Part shown: one piece after another, positions 1-8,948 of the stretch
Numbering within the stretch: the stretch's first letter is position 1
Layout: each line of letters begins with the position of its first letter
Origin: Paenibacillus hexagrammi
Lineage (GTDB): Bacteria > Bacillota > Bacilli > Paenibacillales > NBRC-103111
Direction: 5' to 3'
DNA length: 64,000 nt
NCBI RefSeq assembly: GCF_021513275.1
Contig: NZ_CP090978.1
Span: 2,790,001-2,854,000 of the forward strand
Notes under the pieces: generated by a model
What the model saw: the letters and a program-made list of their open reading frames with translations, nothing else
Databases searched by the model: none
What the model was told of the DNA's origin: nothing
Program-made: the position numbers and the translations under genes

Positions 1-1
1 C

Positions 2-469
2 ATGCTTCCAGACGGTCGGACGATTCGATCCACCCTTTGTTCCAACACAGTCACTACGCAATTGTTCTTCCCGTTCATCAACATCGGGGTTACTCCTACG
101 CCTACGATCACGGACCCCGGGGGGATAGTTACCATGACGTGCAGAATCATCAATTCGGGAAATCTGGGAGCCGATATTACTCTTCACGATTGGATTCCGG
201 AGGGAGCCGCATTAGAGGCTGGCAGCATACGAAAGAATGGCGTTCCTTATCCCTCCAAAAATGATAATCATGGACTGCAAATCGGAGCATTGGAACCCGG
301 CAAGTCGATAGAGATCACCTATATCCTTCACGTAAACAAGCATCCGAACACGCGCTTCCTGACAAGTCACTTGTATGCGGCATATTGGTTTGAGCTGAAT
401 CACCATAAACATTCTGGCATGTCATACGCCAATGAATACCGGGTATGGATCGAGCACTGGCATGAGTAA
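2..469 (+). CDS. DUF11-like surface or secreted protein, C-terminal part
   Basis: The reading frame is open at the left edge, so the first ATG need not be the real start and the protein probably begins outside the window. The 155 visible residues contain a pattern seen in DUF11-type beta-sandwich repeats: a PGG turn, a CRIINSGN strand, then DWIPEGA and a closing LEPGKSIEITY strand. Such repeats are common in exported Gram-positive proteins that carry stacked domains. No anchor or sorting signal follows; the protein ends in a His/Trp-rich stretch. The gene converges with the FtsH-like gene. Function is unknown; the fold assignment is inference from motif resemblance. Confidence 0.55.
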   Translation: MLPDGRTIRSTLCSNTVTTQLFFPFINIGVTPTPTITDPGGIVTMTCRIINSGNLGADITLHDWIPEGAALEAGSIRKNGVPYPSKNDNHGLQIGALEPGKSIEITYILHVNKHPNTRFLTSHLYAAYWFELNHHKHSGMSYANEYRVWIEHWHE

Positions 470-515
470 TTCCCCTTTGCCAAGAAAGAAGGAGCCCTTC
501 ATCCCGTATATGCAG

Positions 516-548
516 CAAAACAAAGCAGGCTGCCTGAGCAGCCTGCTT
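516..548 (-). terminator. Rho-independent terminator of the FtsH-like gene
   Basis: An 11-bp perfect stem (523-533 with 538-548) around a CTGA loop. On the minus strand it is followed by a TTTGTTTT tail, so it mainly ends the FtsH-like gene. It may also stop the converging DUF11 transcript. Confidence 0.7.
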
Positions 549-604
549 ACAGTTCGTCAATAAAGTTACGTCCATTACGTGCTTGAGCCGTTTTTCTCCA
601 ATCG

Positions 605-2361
605 CTACATATCTAAGGGATCGTCTTCCGGATCAGCAGGTTCCTGAACGTCAGCTGGTTCCTGAGCATCAGCAGATTCAGAAGGGAGTGCTTGCTGAAT
701 TCGTGTTGCGGGAAACGTAGGCTTCGGCCTGTTCTCACCGTACAGCTGCAGGTAGATCTGATCAATTTCTTCTCCCGTCAAATCCTCCTGCCTTAATAAG
801 GCTTCGGCAATGGCATGAACGAATTCCGCATGCTTCCGCACCAGTTCCTTGGCAAGCTCCATCTGCTCCTTAAGCAGCTCGTTGATCTTAGGTCGAAGCG
901 CTTTGAGCGCGCTCTCCCGGGTACCGGCTGCCAGCCAGCTGAACAGCTCATCACCCATGCCGACCATGCCGAGATATACACCGGCAAGCTGAGTAGCCTG
1001 CTTCAAGTCGGAAGTAACGCCGTTAAGCTTTTTACCGAGGAATTCTTCTTCTACAGCTCTAGCCGCCAGACAAACCTGAATTTCATACAAAATCTCGCTA
1101 TCGCTGCGGTTATATCGTTCTTCCGTCGGTTTCGTCGCGGCTAAGCCTAGAGCACTCCCGCGGCGGACAATGGTCACCTTCCAAACTCTCGCATGCGGCT
1201 TCAACAAATATTGCGCCACAGCATGACCCGCTTCATGGTAGGCAACATTTCGTTTCTCATCCTCGCTCATGGAGCGAAGCGGCTGTTTCAGCCCCCACTC
1301 GTACGTTTCCATGGCATACCGGAAGTCTTCATAGCCGGCTTCCTGTGCGCCGCGTTGATGCGCAATGACAACCGTCTCATTCACGATATGCTTGATTTGC
1401 GCGGGGCTGTAGCCGACAGTATCCAGTGCAGCTTTTTCCGGTGTCAGTGTATCGTCTTTCTTGACTTTTTGCAAATAATACGTGAACACATCTACTCTAC
1501 CGTTATAATCAGGCGCATCTACCCAGAGCTGGCGGTCAAACCGTCCCGGACGCAGCAAGGCGGAGTCTAATACATCGGGCAGATTCGTCGCAGCTATCGT
1601 CAGTACCGCAGGTCTCTCCGCTTTTTTGCGGCGCAGCCCTAACGTACGCAGGAACTTGGCGAACCAGGAGCTGTCAAGGTTAGGGGGTCCATCTGCAGCA
1701 GCAGCTCATTAAGTAAACCGGTTCCCCCGCCCATTCCCATCAGCATACCGCCGCCGCCTCCGCCGCCCTGCCGGCTCATGCCGATCGCGTCGATTTCATC
1801 GATGAAAATGATGCAGGCGCCGTACACTTTAGCGAGCTTGCGTGCCTTCTTATATAGACGCATGACCTTCAAGTTGCCTACGCCGAAGAACATGTTCTGA
1901 AAGCTTGGCGCTGACGCATAGGCAAAAGGAACCTTAGCTTCATTCGCGATAACTTGAGCCAAATAAGATTTCCCCGTCCCCGGTGGTCCACAGAGCAGGA
2001 AGCCCCGAATCGCTTCCCCTCCCATTTCCTTGAACTCTTTGACACCTTTTAACAGGGTTACAATCCGTTTCGCATTCTCGACGATCTCCGGGTTTCCGCG
2101 ATAATCCTCCCAGGTTGCTCCTGTCTCTCCTGGTAGAATCCAGTACGTACGCCCCCTGGCAAGAAACCAGAACAAGGCGACAAATTGAATAATAATAAAA
2201 ACGACGGCGTAAAGCAGCTGAAAAAGTAAACTAAACACACCGATGGCGGCGCTCCAAGCTATCGGTCCTCCCACATACACGCCAACGCCGACGATGACAA
2301 TAGCTGCGAGCCATAGAAGAAATTTCCGCAACTTAATCCACCTATATCTCCTCATGCTCAC
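605..2361 (-). CDS. FtsH-type membrane AAA+ zinc protease paralog (frameshifted)
   Basis: Membrane-bound ATP-dependent protease. Two hydrophobic segments (about residues 12-30 and 38-68) are separated by only a few residues, so the large outer domain of canonical FtsH is missing. Then come Walker A GPPGTGKS (125-132), an MFFGVG pore loop, Walker B FIDEID (about 186-191), a glycine-rich insert, the LRPGRFDRQ second region of homology, the M41 zinc site HEAGH (near 1223-1237) and the third metal ligand in TSDLKQAT. The tail is acidic and Pro-rich. The frame breaks at the five-base C run complementary to 1683-1687; one more C restores a continuous 585-residue protein joining MDP to PNLDSSWFAKF. 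This is likely a second FtsH besides the housekeeping one. Substrates are unknown. Confidence 0.85.
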
Positions 2362-2708
2362 ACATCCTTATGATCAATTTCGTATTATCCATTTGTGAAA
2401 CATATTTTCCAATGTTGTATTGCAAATATATTCGGCGATTCTACAATACATACCCTGCCAAGCAGGTGAAATGCCAACTATGCATTTGCCATGAGGTAAT
2501 CTTCGTATCTCTGCCTCCTTTATGCCAATGGCTTCCTATACATATAGCTCTGTTCTTCAGTACCTTGAGAGACATTCACATTCTTTCGAGAACCTGTGAA
2601 GAATTTCCTCTATAGGCTGAGAAAAATTTACCCACTGCTGATATTTTCCATAAACTGCATAGATGGTATATACTTCAGCTATCACGACAGACAGGAGTCG
2701 ATTCCACG
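2362..2708. other. Intergenic region between divergent genes
   Basis: This 347-base AT-rich spacer holds the promoters of the divergent FtsH-like and ATPase genes. An 81-codon plus-strand frame inside it has no ribosome binding site and a Cys/Tyr-rich, unconvincing composition. I see no RNA gene or repeat here. Confidence 0.5.
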
Positions 2709-3473
2709 ATGGACCTGTATCATCCAGCCCCTTATTTAAGATCCGTACAACTATTACGGGACGAGGTTCCCTCTTTCGATCGGTATCCCTTCTACCTTCG
2801 TTCCATCAGAGAGCTTGCTACGCTGCCGCTTCATCCCAAGGTTACCTACATCGTAGGCGAAAACGGCATGGGAAAATCCACGCTTCTTGAAGCACTTGCG
2901 GTAGCATGGGGATTTAACGCGGAAGGCGGCGGCTTGAACTACTCATTCTCAACCTTTGCTTCGCATTCCGAGCTGCACCGGTATCTCCGCCTAGTTCGGG
3001 GTCTTAGAAAGCCGCGTGACGGGTTCTTTTTCCGTGCTGAAAGCTACTATAACTTGGCCAGTAACATCGAGGAACTGGATCGTGATCCGACTGGCGGGCG
3101 CAAAATCATTGAAAGCTATGGCGGCAAATCGTTGCATGAGCAGTCACACGGGGAATCATTCTTTTCCGCCTTCATGAACCGGCTTCGGGGCTACGGATTT
3201 TATGTGATGGACGAGCCGGAAGCGGCTTTGTCGCCATTCCGTCAACTATCGATGCTGGCAAGAATTCATGAGCTTGTCCTGCATAATTCCCAATTTATCA
3301 TTTCTACACACTCGCCTATTCTTATGGCTTATCCGGACTCTATCATTTATCAGCTTACGGAAGATGGGATTCAGACCGTCACCTTGGAAGAGACGGATCA
3401 TTACATGATCACGAGGGAATTCTTGAACAATAAGCAGCGAATGCTGAACGAGCTGTTTCGGGAAGAGGAATGA
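2709..3473 (+). CDS. ABC-type AAA family ATPase, standalone
   Basis: A 254-residue cytosolic ATPase with the complete ABC-type nucleotide site. Walker A is GENGMGKST (about 50-58), the signature-like SHGES is near 146-150, Walker B is VMDEPE (about 166-171) and the switch histidine is in STHSP (about 200). There are no membrane segments and no partner permease nearby, so it is not a transporter subunit. Small predicted ATPases of this kind are often tied to nucleic-acid or stress functions, but nothing here fixes a role. AGGAG lies 11 bases before the ATG. It is monocistronic between the FtsH-like gene and yeeI. Confidence 0.8.
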   Translation: MDLYHPAPYLRSVQLLRDEVPSFDRYPFYLRSIRELATLPLHPKVTYIVGENGMGKSTLLEALAVAWGFNAEGGGLNYSFSTFASHSELHRYLRLVRGLRKPRDGFFFRAESYYNLASNIEELDRDPTGGRKIIESYGGKSLHEQSHGESFFSAFMNRLRGYGFYVMDEPEAALSPFRQLSMLARIHELVLHNSQFIISTHSPILMAYPDSIIYQLTEDGIQTVTLEETDHYMITREFLNNKQRMLNELFREEE

Positions 3474-3671
3474 CAACTGTCATCATACGATGCTACACCG
3501 TGCGCTAGGTTGGGAGCATCGCGCGGTAGCGGAATGAGCAAATGGATGCTCATCAGCGCAAAATCAACATTTTTCGGGGATAGAAGTTGTCCAAGACTGT
3601 CGAACATGCCATAATATACAAAGGCAGGAATGCACCAAATCGAATACATATGAAAGCAGGTAGGAAACAAG

Positions 3672-4397
3672 ATGGGACGCAAATGGAATAATATTAAAGA
3701 AAAGAAAGCATCCAAAGACGCTAACACGAGTAGGATTTATGCCAAATTCGGTCTTGAGATATACGTAGCCGCCAAAAAAGGCGAGCCTGATCCAGAGTCG
3801 AATCAAGCGCTGAAATTCGTACTAGAGCGCGCAAAGACCTACAATGTTCCCCGCGCGATTATCGACCGCGCCATTGAGAAAGCAAAAGGCGGCGGTGATG
3901 ATAACTACGAAGAACTGCGTTACGAAGGCTTCGGTCCTAACGGATCAATGGTCATTGTAGATGCGCTGACCAATAACGTGAACCGTACGGCGCCGGCAGT
4001 CCGTTCCGCTTTCACGAAGTGCGGCGGCAGCATGGGCGTAAGCGGCTCCGTATCTTATATGTTTACGGCTACTGCCGTAATCGGTGTGGAAGGCAAATCC
4101 GTAGATGAAGTGCTCGAACTGCTGATGGAAGCGGATGTCGACGTTCGCGACATTTTGGAAGAGGACGAAGCTGTTATCGTTTATGCGGAGCCGCATCAAT
4201 TCCATGCGGTTCAAGAAGCATTCAAGCACGCAGGTATTACCGAGTTTAAGGTTGCAGAGCAGACGATGCTTGCACAAAACTATGTAACTCTGACTGAAGA
4301 TGCTCAAGTTCAATTCGACAAGCTGATCGATATGCTGGAGGACCTGGAAGACGTTCAGCAGGTTTACCATAACGTTGAGTTTGCAGACGAAGAATAG
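3672..4397 (+). CDS. yeeI: YebC/PmpR family regulator, YeeI type
   Basis: A 241-residue member of the YebC/TACO1 family. It begins [16 protein letters not shown], the signature of the YeeI/YeeN branch rather than the classical YebC branch. The family pattern YEGFGPNGS and the SGSVSYMF segment are present, followed by the acidic C-terminal domain. YebC proteins have been described as DNA-binding regulators, and more recently as ribosome-associated factors that help translate difficult stretches such as polyproline. Which applies to this branch is not settled. The start is supported by an AGGTAGGA-type site, and a strong terminator follows directly. Confidence 0.93.
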   Translation: MGRKWNNIKEKKASKDANTSRIYAKFGLEIYVAAKKGEPDPESNQALKFVLERAKTYNVPRAIIDRAIEKAKGGGDDNYEELRYEGFGPNGSMVIVDALTNNVNRTAPAVRSAFTKCGGSMGVSGSVSYMFTATAVIGVEGKSVDEVLELLMEADVDVRDILEEDEAVIVYAEPHQFHAVQEAFKHAGITEFKVAEQTMLAQNYVTLTEDAQVQFDKLIDMLEDLEDVQQVYHNVEFADEE

Positions 4398-4421
4398 TTC
4401 CGAAGCCAATAACTGCATGAC

Positions 4422-4448
4422 AAAAAGCCGCGTTCGCGCGGCTTTTTT
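4422..4448 (+). terminator. Rho-independent terminator after yeeI
   Basis: GCCGCG (4427-4432), a TTCG tetraloop and CGCGGC (4437-4442), then six T. The A run ahead of the stem also lets it act on the minus strand. Confidence 0.92.
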
Positions 4449-4575
4449 ATCTGCCTTTACGGAGACCTTCAAATCGAATAGACAAAGCCTCGGTTCGTGA
4501 CTTTATTGAGGTCATCCTCTCGCCCCTTCGCTAATCTCAGCTGGAGGGGCTTTCCTTTTACCAGGAAATTCGAGG

Positions 4576-4923
4576 TCAATCGTTCGAGGCATGCTCGCTT
4601 GCTCGTTCACGTTCCATGTAAAGCTCTCCCCATTCTTTCATCAGTGAAATGATGGGGATCAAGGTTTTACCAAATTCGGTTAGCGAATATTCGACCTTAG
4701 GCGGTACTTGATCATACGTTTTGCGGTCAATGATTCCTTCTCGTTCGAGATCCCGCAGCTGCAAGGTAAGACTATGATGCGTGACTTGAGGGTAGATTTT
4801 GCGAAGCTCTCCGAACCGCTTCGTTCCGCTTATCAAGTAATAAAGAATGACCCCTTTCCACTTTCCGCCAATAACATCCAACGTCGTTTCGACTGGACAC
4901 TTCTTTTCTGGAGCATTTGCCAT
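4576..4923 (-). CDS. HxlR family winged-helix transcriptional regulator
   Basis: A small winged-helix DNA-binding protein. Family hallmarks are CPVETTLDVIGGKWKGVILY near the N-terminus (first Cys conserved in HxlR/YodB-type proteins), FGELRKIYPQVTHHSLTLQL for the recognition helix, and KVEYSLTEFG for the wing. HxlR regulators often sense electrophiles or quinones through the N-terminal cysteine. An upstream ATG at 4941 lacks a binding site, while the ATG at 4923 has GAGGG eight bases before it, so 4923 is preferred (115 residues). It is divergent from an SDR oxidoreductase that it probably controls, together with itself, from the shared spacer. Confidence 0.9.
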   Translation of the reverse strand: MANAPEKKCPVETTLDVIGGKWKGVILYYLISGTKRFGELRKIYPQVTHHSLTLQLRDLEREGIIDRKTYDQVPPKVEYSLTEFGKTLIPIISLMKEWGELYMERERASEHASND

Positions 4924-4955
4924 CCTATTATCCCTCTGCATAGTATTATTTTTGT

Positions 4956-4988
4956 TACTTGGTATTATTTATTTGCGTACTTTAAGTA
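4956..4988. promoter_or_regulatory. Candidate HxlR operator in the hxlR/SDR spacer
   Basis: TACTTTAAGTA at 4978-4988 is palindromic except for its centre base. A weaker TAC-TTG-GTA copy lies at 4956-4964, two helical turns away. TACT/AGTA half-sites are known for HxlR-family regulators such as YodB. The position between the divergent starts fits autoregulation. Confidence 0.5.
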
Positions 4989-5050
4989 TATTACTAACTT
5001 TTATACAATGAAAGAGCCAATAGCACTACTATGTGAAAGGAATGATTGTA

Positions 5051-5839
5051 ATGGGAAATACGAAAAACATGAAGAGATTTGAGGGCCAGACAGCGCTTAT
5101 CACTGGGGGCGGCACCGGGATGGGCCGCGCTGCAGCACTAAGGCTCGCAGAGGAAGGCGCCAATGTCGTTATTGCAGGTCGACGAACGAAAGAGCTTCAA
5201 GTCGTTTATGAAGAAATTGTCTCTCAAGGAGGTAGGGCCCTTGCCGTTCAGACTGATGTTGCCGACCCTCAGCAGGTCGAAGCGCTTGTAAACAAAACGC
5301 TGGAGGTGTTTGAACGTCTAGATATGGCATGGAACAATGCCGGCATGCTTGGTGCTTTCTCACCTGTACATCAACTATCTTTTGAAGATTTCGATACACT
5401 GATGTCGGTCAATTTGCGTGGTGTTTTCGCCTGTTTAAAATACGAGATCGCAGCCATGCTCGACCTTGGAATCCAGGGCTCAATCGTTAACACATCTTCG
5501 TGGACGGCCCATGGGGCAATGCCCGGCACTTCAGGCTATGCAGCCTCAAAAGGAGCTCTTGATGCGATGATGAGAACCGTGGCGTTAGAGGTAGGTCCCA
5601 GCAACATTCGAATTAACAATGTCAGTCCTGGAATGATTGCAACTCCGATGTCACAGGAGGTTCTAAGTGACGAGACTATGGCGAGACCCTTCGTCAAACA
5701 AACTCCCTTACAGCGGGTAGGCCAATCCGAAGATGTGGCTGATGCTGTGCTCTGGCTGCTTTCCGACGACGCTCGATTTGTTACTGGTCAGAGCATACTC
5801 GTAGATGGCGGGTATACGATCGGCGGATTACGCCCGTGA
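5051..5839 (+). CDS. SDR family NAD(P)-dependent oxidoreductase
   Basis: Classical short-chain dehydrogenase, Rossmann fold, cytosolic. Visible are the cofactor motif TGGGTGMG near the N-terminus, the NNAG stretch (WNNAGMLG), the active site Ser in NTSSW, the catalytic YAASK, and the PG(M)IATPM segment after the last core strand. GRR after the second strand favours NADPH. A GTG start at 5033 is possible, but AAAGGA sits nine bases before the ATG at 5051, so a 262-residue protein is preferred. The divergent hxlR gene suggests induction by an electrophile or quinone-like compound. The substrate cannot be read from the sequence. Confidence 0.9.
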   Translation: MGNTKNMKRFEGQTALITGGGTGMGRAAALRLAEEGANVVIAGRRTKELQVVYEEIVSQGGRALAVQTDVADPQQVEALVNKTLEVFERLDMAWNNAGMLGAFSPVHQLSFEDFDTLMSVNLRGVFACLKYEIAAMLDLGIQGSIVNTSSWTAHGAMPGTSGYAASKGALDAMMRTVALEVGPSNIRINNVSPGMIATPMSQEVLSDETMARPFVKQTPLQRVGQSEDVADAVLWLLSDDARFVTGQSILVDGGYTIGGLRP

Positions 5840-5863
5840 CTGAACGATGAATATTTACAAGTC

Positions 5864-5897
5864 AAACGGCAGCCTAAAGATCCATCACCGGCTGCCG
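5864..5897 (-). terminator. Stem-loop between convergent SDR and APH genes
   Basis: CGGCAGCC (5867-5874) pairs perfectly with GGCTGCCG (5890-5897). T-rich tails are short on both strands, so it is a modest bidirectional terminator. Confidence 0.5.
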
Positions 5898-6009
5898 TGT
5901 TGTCTCAATGAAACGATCATCTGCATAGAGTTCCTTACCGCAATTGTCAGGGTGCATGAATATCAGCATAATGCATCCTTCACTTACTGAATCTGAATGA
6001 TAATATTGA

Positions 6010-6828
6010 TTACACCCATTCATCAAAATGCTCTGTTACAAAGCGAATCTCCCTCTCATAATGCGCCAGATGCCCCTCATCAACCATCTTTTGAAAGGCA
6101 GGATTTCCGTTAGCAGCACCATCTCTAAGCGTATTGCATAGTACGGTCAAACGTTCAATAATCCATGGTTGTAGGTTCTCAGGCATAGGCATTCCATATG
6201 CTTCAAAAACCAAACGAATTCTCCGTCGCCGCTCTTCAGCATGTAATTCATACTGATAGACCATCGTTTTCCCAGAAGAAGGTTCAGGAGCAAAGCCTGC
6301 AAGCGGAACCGATGTATAAAGGAAATACGCGATGTCCCATATACGGGGACCTGGGCCTGACATGTCAAAATCAATCAAGGCAACAGGAACCTCCTGCTGA
6401 AAAACAACATTGTACAGCGCTGCGTCATTATGGCAGATGACTTCATGCTCTGCTTCCTCACCATAGCTAAGCTGCCATTTATTTTCCAAATTCAAAGCAA
6501 ACTCTGTAGTTACATCATGAAAACGACGTAATAATCGGGCCGAGCTTACTAGCGTTTCATCCGACCACATGTAAGGCTCAAGCTCTGGATAATCGTTTCC
6601 CGGTACTTTTCCAGGCATAAACGTCAGCATTTCACGACCAGCATCATCTATTCCAAGAAATCTAGGTGCTCCTTCAAAGCCCATCTCTTCTAAATATTGG
6701 AGTAATTTGTGAACATTAGTGCTCCAATAACCTATAGGGCGGCGAACAGTGTTCCCTACTCGGACAATGTGATTTACATTACCGCCTTTTAACACTTCTT
6801 CCTGATGTGCCAAAGTCATCCCCCTCAT
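6010..6828 (-). CDS. Aminoglycoside phosphotransferase (APH) family kinase
   Basis: A kinase-fold phosphotransferase of the APH/choline kinase superfamily, 272 residues. The catalytic loop ICHNDAALYNVVF supplies the catalytic Asp and metal-binding Asn, and LIDFDMSGPG is the DFG-equivalent metal site. The N-terminus is shorter than in true resistance enzymes, so a small-molecule or nucleotide substrate is as likely as an antibiotic. It is last in the GNAT, Thg1-like, kinase, APH operon, 12 bases after the kinase-like gene. Start choice is open: the ATG at 6828 lacks a clear site, while AGGGGG is well placed for a TTG at 6813. Confidence 0.8.
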   Translation of the reverse strand: MRGMTLAHQEEVLKGGNVNHIVRVGNTVRRPIGYWSTNVHKLLQYLEEMGFEGAPRFLGIDDAGREMLTFMPGKVPGNDYPELEPYMWSDETLVSSARLLRRFHDVTTEFALNLENKWQLSYGEEAEHEVICHNDAALYNVVFQQEVPVALIDFDMSGPGPRIWDIAYFLYTSVPLAGFAPEPSSGKTMVYQYELHAEERRRRIRLVFEAYGMPMPENLQPWIIERLTVLCNTLRDGAANGNPAFQKMVDEGHLAHYEREIRFVTEHFDEWV

Positions 6829-6840
6829 TTGAAAAAGCCG

Positions 6841-7596
6841 TCATCCAATTTTTCGAAGCAGTGAGATTGGAAAACTAACCTCTTCCCCATTCATCGTTCC
6901 CCACGCCATGACACCGTTCAAGTAATCCACTTTCATCGGCAGCTCCTGATCCGTGACTTCATAGAGACCAGGTGGATAATCCTCCGGCGATAGCAAATAA
7001 GCACGGGCAAAATTGAATTTGCTGCTCAGAATCTCCAGCTGACTTGGGAACTGCACGGCCTCCATCTGTGTCTTTAAGCTCTCAATCTCCTGATGCAATT
7101 CGTCTTTCGTCATTTGCGAATATTTCTTCAATGCTTGTTCCTCCTCCGTACCTGCATTCAAAATGCGTTCAACAATAAATCCATCAGCACTTGCTGAGGT
7201 CACCTGATACAGCTCGTCAAAGCCCTCTTCATACATGGGTATTTCCAGTTTTTTGAGCACGCTGCGGATTCCGACCTCCGAAACCCTAGCCTTACCGGTC
7301 CGCGTTTCATTTCGGCGTATCGAAACTTCATAATCGGGTGCAAAATAATAACCCACGATCTTAAATTTGTGCGCTTTAGCCGCTTCGATATAACGCTGCC
7401 TGTCTTCCTTTGTCGGATTCGTGTTATCGACTACAAACGGCATTTTCCCTTCCAGACAAGCCTGTAAAAAGATTTGCTCCCGATGCCTAGTCCTGAGCAT
7501 ATCCAGATTCAGCCTTATATGTGTCTGGTAGAACCTTTCTTTGCAAAACGTCGATTTACCGGAGGCCTGAATGCCCACGAATAACACACATTCCAT
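6841..7596 (-). CDS. Polynucleotide-kinase-like P-loop kinase with extra C-terminal domain
   Basis: A 251-residue protein opening with a P-loop kinase domain of the T4 Pnk/zeta-toxin-like group. Walker A is GIQASGKST (about 8-16), followed by the LNLDMLR strand typical of 5'-kinases, FVVDNTNPTKEDR (Walker B-like region) and a lid with R-x-x-x-R (IRRNETRTGKAR). Residues 150-251 hold a short coiled segment and a beta-rich tail that I do not recognise. It follows the Thg1-like gene by three bases, and its AAGGAAG binding site lies in that gene's last codons, so the two are translationally coupled. A 5'-hydroxyl RNA kinase role is inferred from domain and context; a different phosphotransferase role remains possible. 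Confidence 0.75.
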   Translation of the reverse strand: MECVLFVGIQASGKSTFCKERFYQTHIRLNLDMLRTRHREQIFLQACLEGKMPFVVDNTNPTKEDRQRYIEAAKAHKFKIVGYYFAPDYEVSIRRNETRTGKARVSEVGIRSVLKKLEIPMYEEGFDELYQVTSASADGFIVERILNAGTEEEQALKKYSQMTKDELHQEIESLKTQMEAVQFPSQLEILSSKFNFARAYLLSPEDYPPGLYEVTDQELPMKVDYLNGVMAWGTMNGEEVSFPISLLRKIG

Positions 7597-7599
7597 CCT

Positions 7600-8337
7600 C
7601 TACACTTCCTTGTTCCCGTACACGTATTGTTCAATGTAGTCTCTATGCTGTGTAAATACAGGAGTCTCATGATCCGTTTCCCATTTATGACGTACGGCAG
7701 TTCCCTTCATAAAGGTCTGTTTGGTGATGCAGATCCCACGCTTTTGCCACACCGGAAGATCATTCCAATTGATCCCTCTCTCCACAAACAGCTTATCCTG
7801 AAGCTGCTTCCCATTTAGCCCCTGTAATTCTGCATGCGAAAAATTCGCCTGAGCAACCATAGAGATACTGTTCTTCGTTGCATCCTGCTGCCGCCATATA
7901 AAGTAGTTAGCAACTTCATCATGTGGAAGCACCCATGCCCTGCTGTCAAAGACTGCGAGCTCTTTATCGGGAAGCACCTTCTTGATTTCTTCATTAAATT
8001 TAGCGGTCGCCAGGGATGCGGACACAGATACGACTTTTTGAACATTATTATCAAACCATGCTTCTGTGGTCCATTTATCATCATTCGTTAACAACATAGA
8101 TATTTCATCACTTTGGTGGTAAACCAGCCTGCAGCCCATGATTTGAGCACCTAGAAATTTACAGGTTTCCCACATGGCTGCGGTCAATTGTTCATCAAAA
8201 GGCTTCTTTAACCCGCGGGTAAAAGTATGAAAGTGACAGCCGTCTATCCGCAGCAGTACTGGAAGCCTTCTCGGCAGCAGCTGCCGCGAAGCAAATTCAT
8301 ATTGCTTCATGCGGTTGCCGAAATCATCTTTTGCCAT
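7600..8337 (-). CDS. Thg1-like protein (TLP), 3'-5' RNA polymerase family
   Basis: A homolog of eukaryotic tRNA-His guanylyltransferase. The palm domain metal motifs are intact: RIDGCHFHTFT (metal Asp at about 32 and Gly 33) and HQSDEIS (Asp-Glu at about 77-78). Known bacterial TLPs add nucleotides in the 3'-5' direction to repair 5'-truncated tRNAs. The 245-residue length is in the family range. An ATG at 8337 has AGGAG ten bases before it and lies 13 bases after the GNAT stop; the longer TTG start at 8358 would overlap that gene and is less likely. Pairing with a polynucleotide-kinase-like gene strongly suggests an RNA repair role for the operon. Confidence 0.88.
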   Translation of the reverse strand: MAKDDFGNRMKQYEFASRQLLPRRLPVLLRIDGCHFHTFTRGLKKPFDEQLTAAMWETCKFLGAQIMGCRLVYHQSDEISMLLTNDDKWTTEAWFDNNVQKVVSVSASLATAKFNEEIKKVLPDKELAVFDSRAWVLPHDEVANYFIWRQQDATKNSISMVAQANFSHAELQGLNGKQLQDKLFVERGINWNDLPVWQKRGICITKQTFMKGTAVRHKWETDHETPVFTQHRDYIEQYVYGNKEV

Positions 8338-8350
8338 AAACCAACAACTC

Positions 8351-8809
8351 CTATCCAAGCTCCAGCTGCAGCCGGATCATATCCAAACAAGGTAATCCAT
8401 CCTCCATAATAGGCTCCATATAGTGCTTAACAAAATGATCCCGCTCAACTCCGACGATGCGAAATCCACACTTTTGATACAGAGCCAGTTGGCTAATACT
8501 AGAATTGCCTGTACCCACATCCAAATGGACATAGCCTGAATCCTTCGCTGTTTGGACAGCATGGCAGATCAGAGCTCTCCCGATGCCTCGGCCTTGATGC
8601 GATTCTTCCACTGCGATGCAGATAATCTCAGCTGTCTTGGGTCTGGTAGGCAGCAGGACATACGCCCCTACAATTTGCTTATCCACTTCCGCGACATAAC
8701 AGCTCCCTCTGTAACGGTAGCTACGAATCATCGCTTCATCCGGATCAGCCAACAGCAATACATCGATGGGCCATTCTTCCTCTAACGCTAGTTCTCTTAT
8801 GAACACCAT
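8351..8809 (-). CDS. GNAT family N-acetyltransferase
   Basis: A 152-residue GCN5-related acetyltransferase. The acetyl-CoA binding pattern appears as EESHQGRGIGRALICHAV (Q/R-x-x-G-x-G/A), followed by YVHLDVGTGNSSISQLALYQKCGFRIVG, the usual LYxKxGF end of the fold. AGGGGTGA precedes the ATG. It heads the minus-strand operon with the Thg1-like, kinase-like and APH genes. The substrate is unknown; it could act on a protein, an antibiotic or a tRNA-linked group, but only the family is supported. Confidence 0.85.
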   Translation of the reverse strand: MVFIRELALEEEWPIDVLLLADPDEAMIRSYRYRGSCYVAEVDKQIVGAYVLLPTRPKTAEIICIAVEESHQGRGIGRALICHAVQTAKDSGYVHLDVGTGNSSISQLALYQKCGFRIVGVERDHFVKHYMEPIMEDGLPCLDMIRLQLELG

Positions 8810-8948
8810 GAATCACCCCTTTATTCTCTCCAAATGATCATTATCCCTACACTACCCACGATGATCATGGAAAACAAGATACAATTTTCGTATAAAGGAT
8901 TATTGACCCACCAATAGATTACCAAGGATACACGACTTCGTTGCCCAT

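Noticed and set aside
1683..1687. Programmed frameshifting in the FtsH-like gene
   Set aside because: There is no slippery heptamer with a downstream structure that I can see, and many other genes show the same kind of single-base break, so an error is the better explanation.
2370..2615. 81-codon plus-strand frame in the spacer between the FtsH-like gene and the ATPase
   Set aside because: No binding site, unconvincing Cys/Tyr-rich composition and overlap with the expected promoters.
6010..6828. Aminoglycoside resistance gene
   Set aside because: Only the kinase fold is supported. The operon context with Thg1-like and Pnk-like genes and the short N-terminus argue against calling it a resistance gene.
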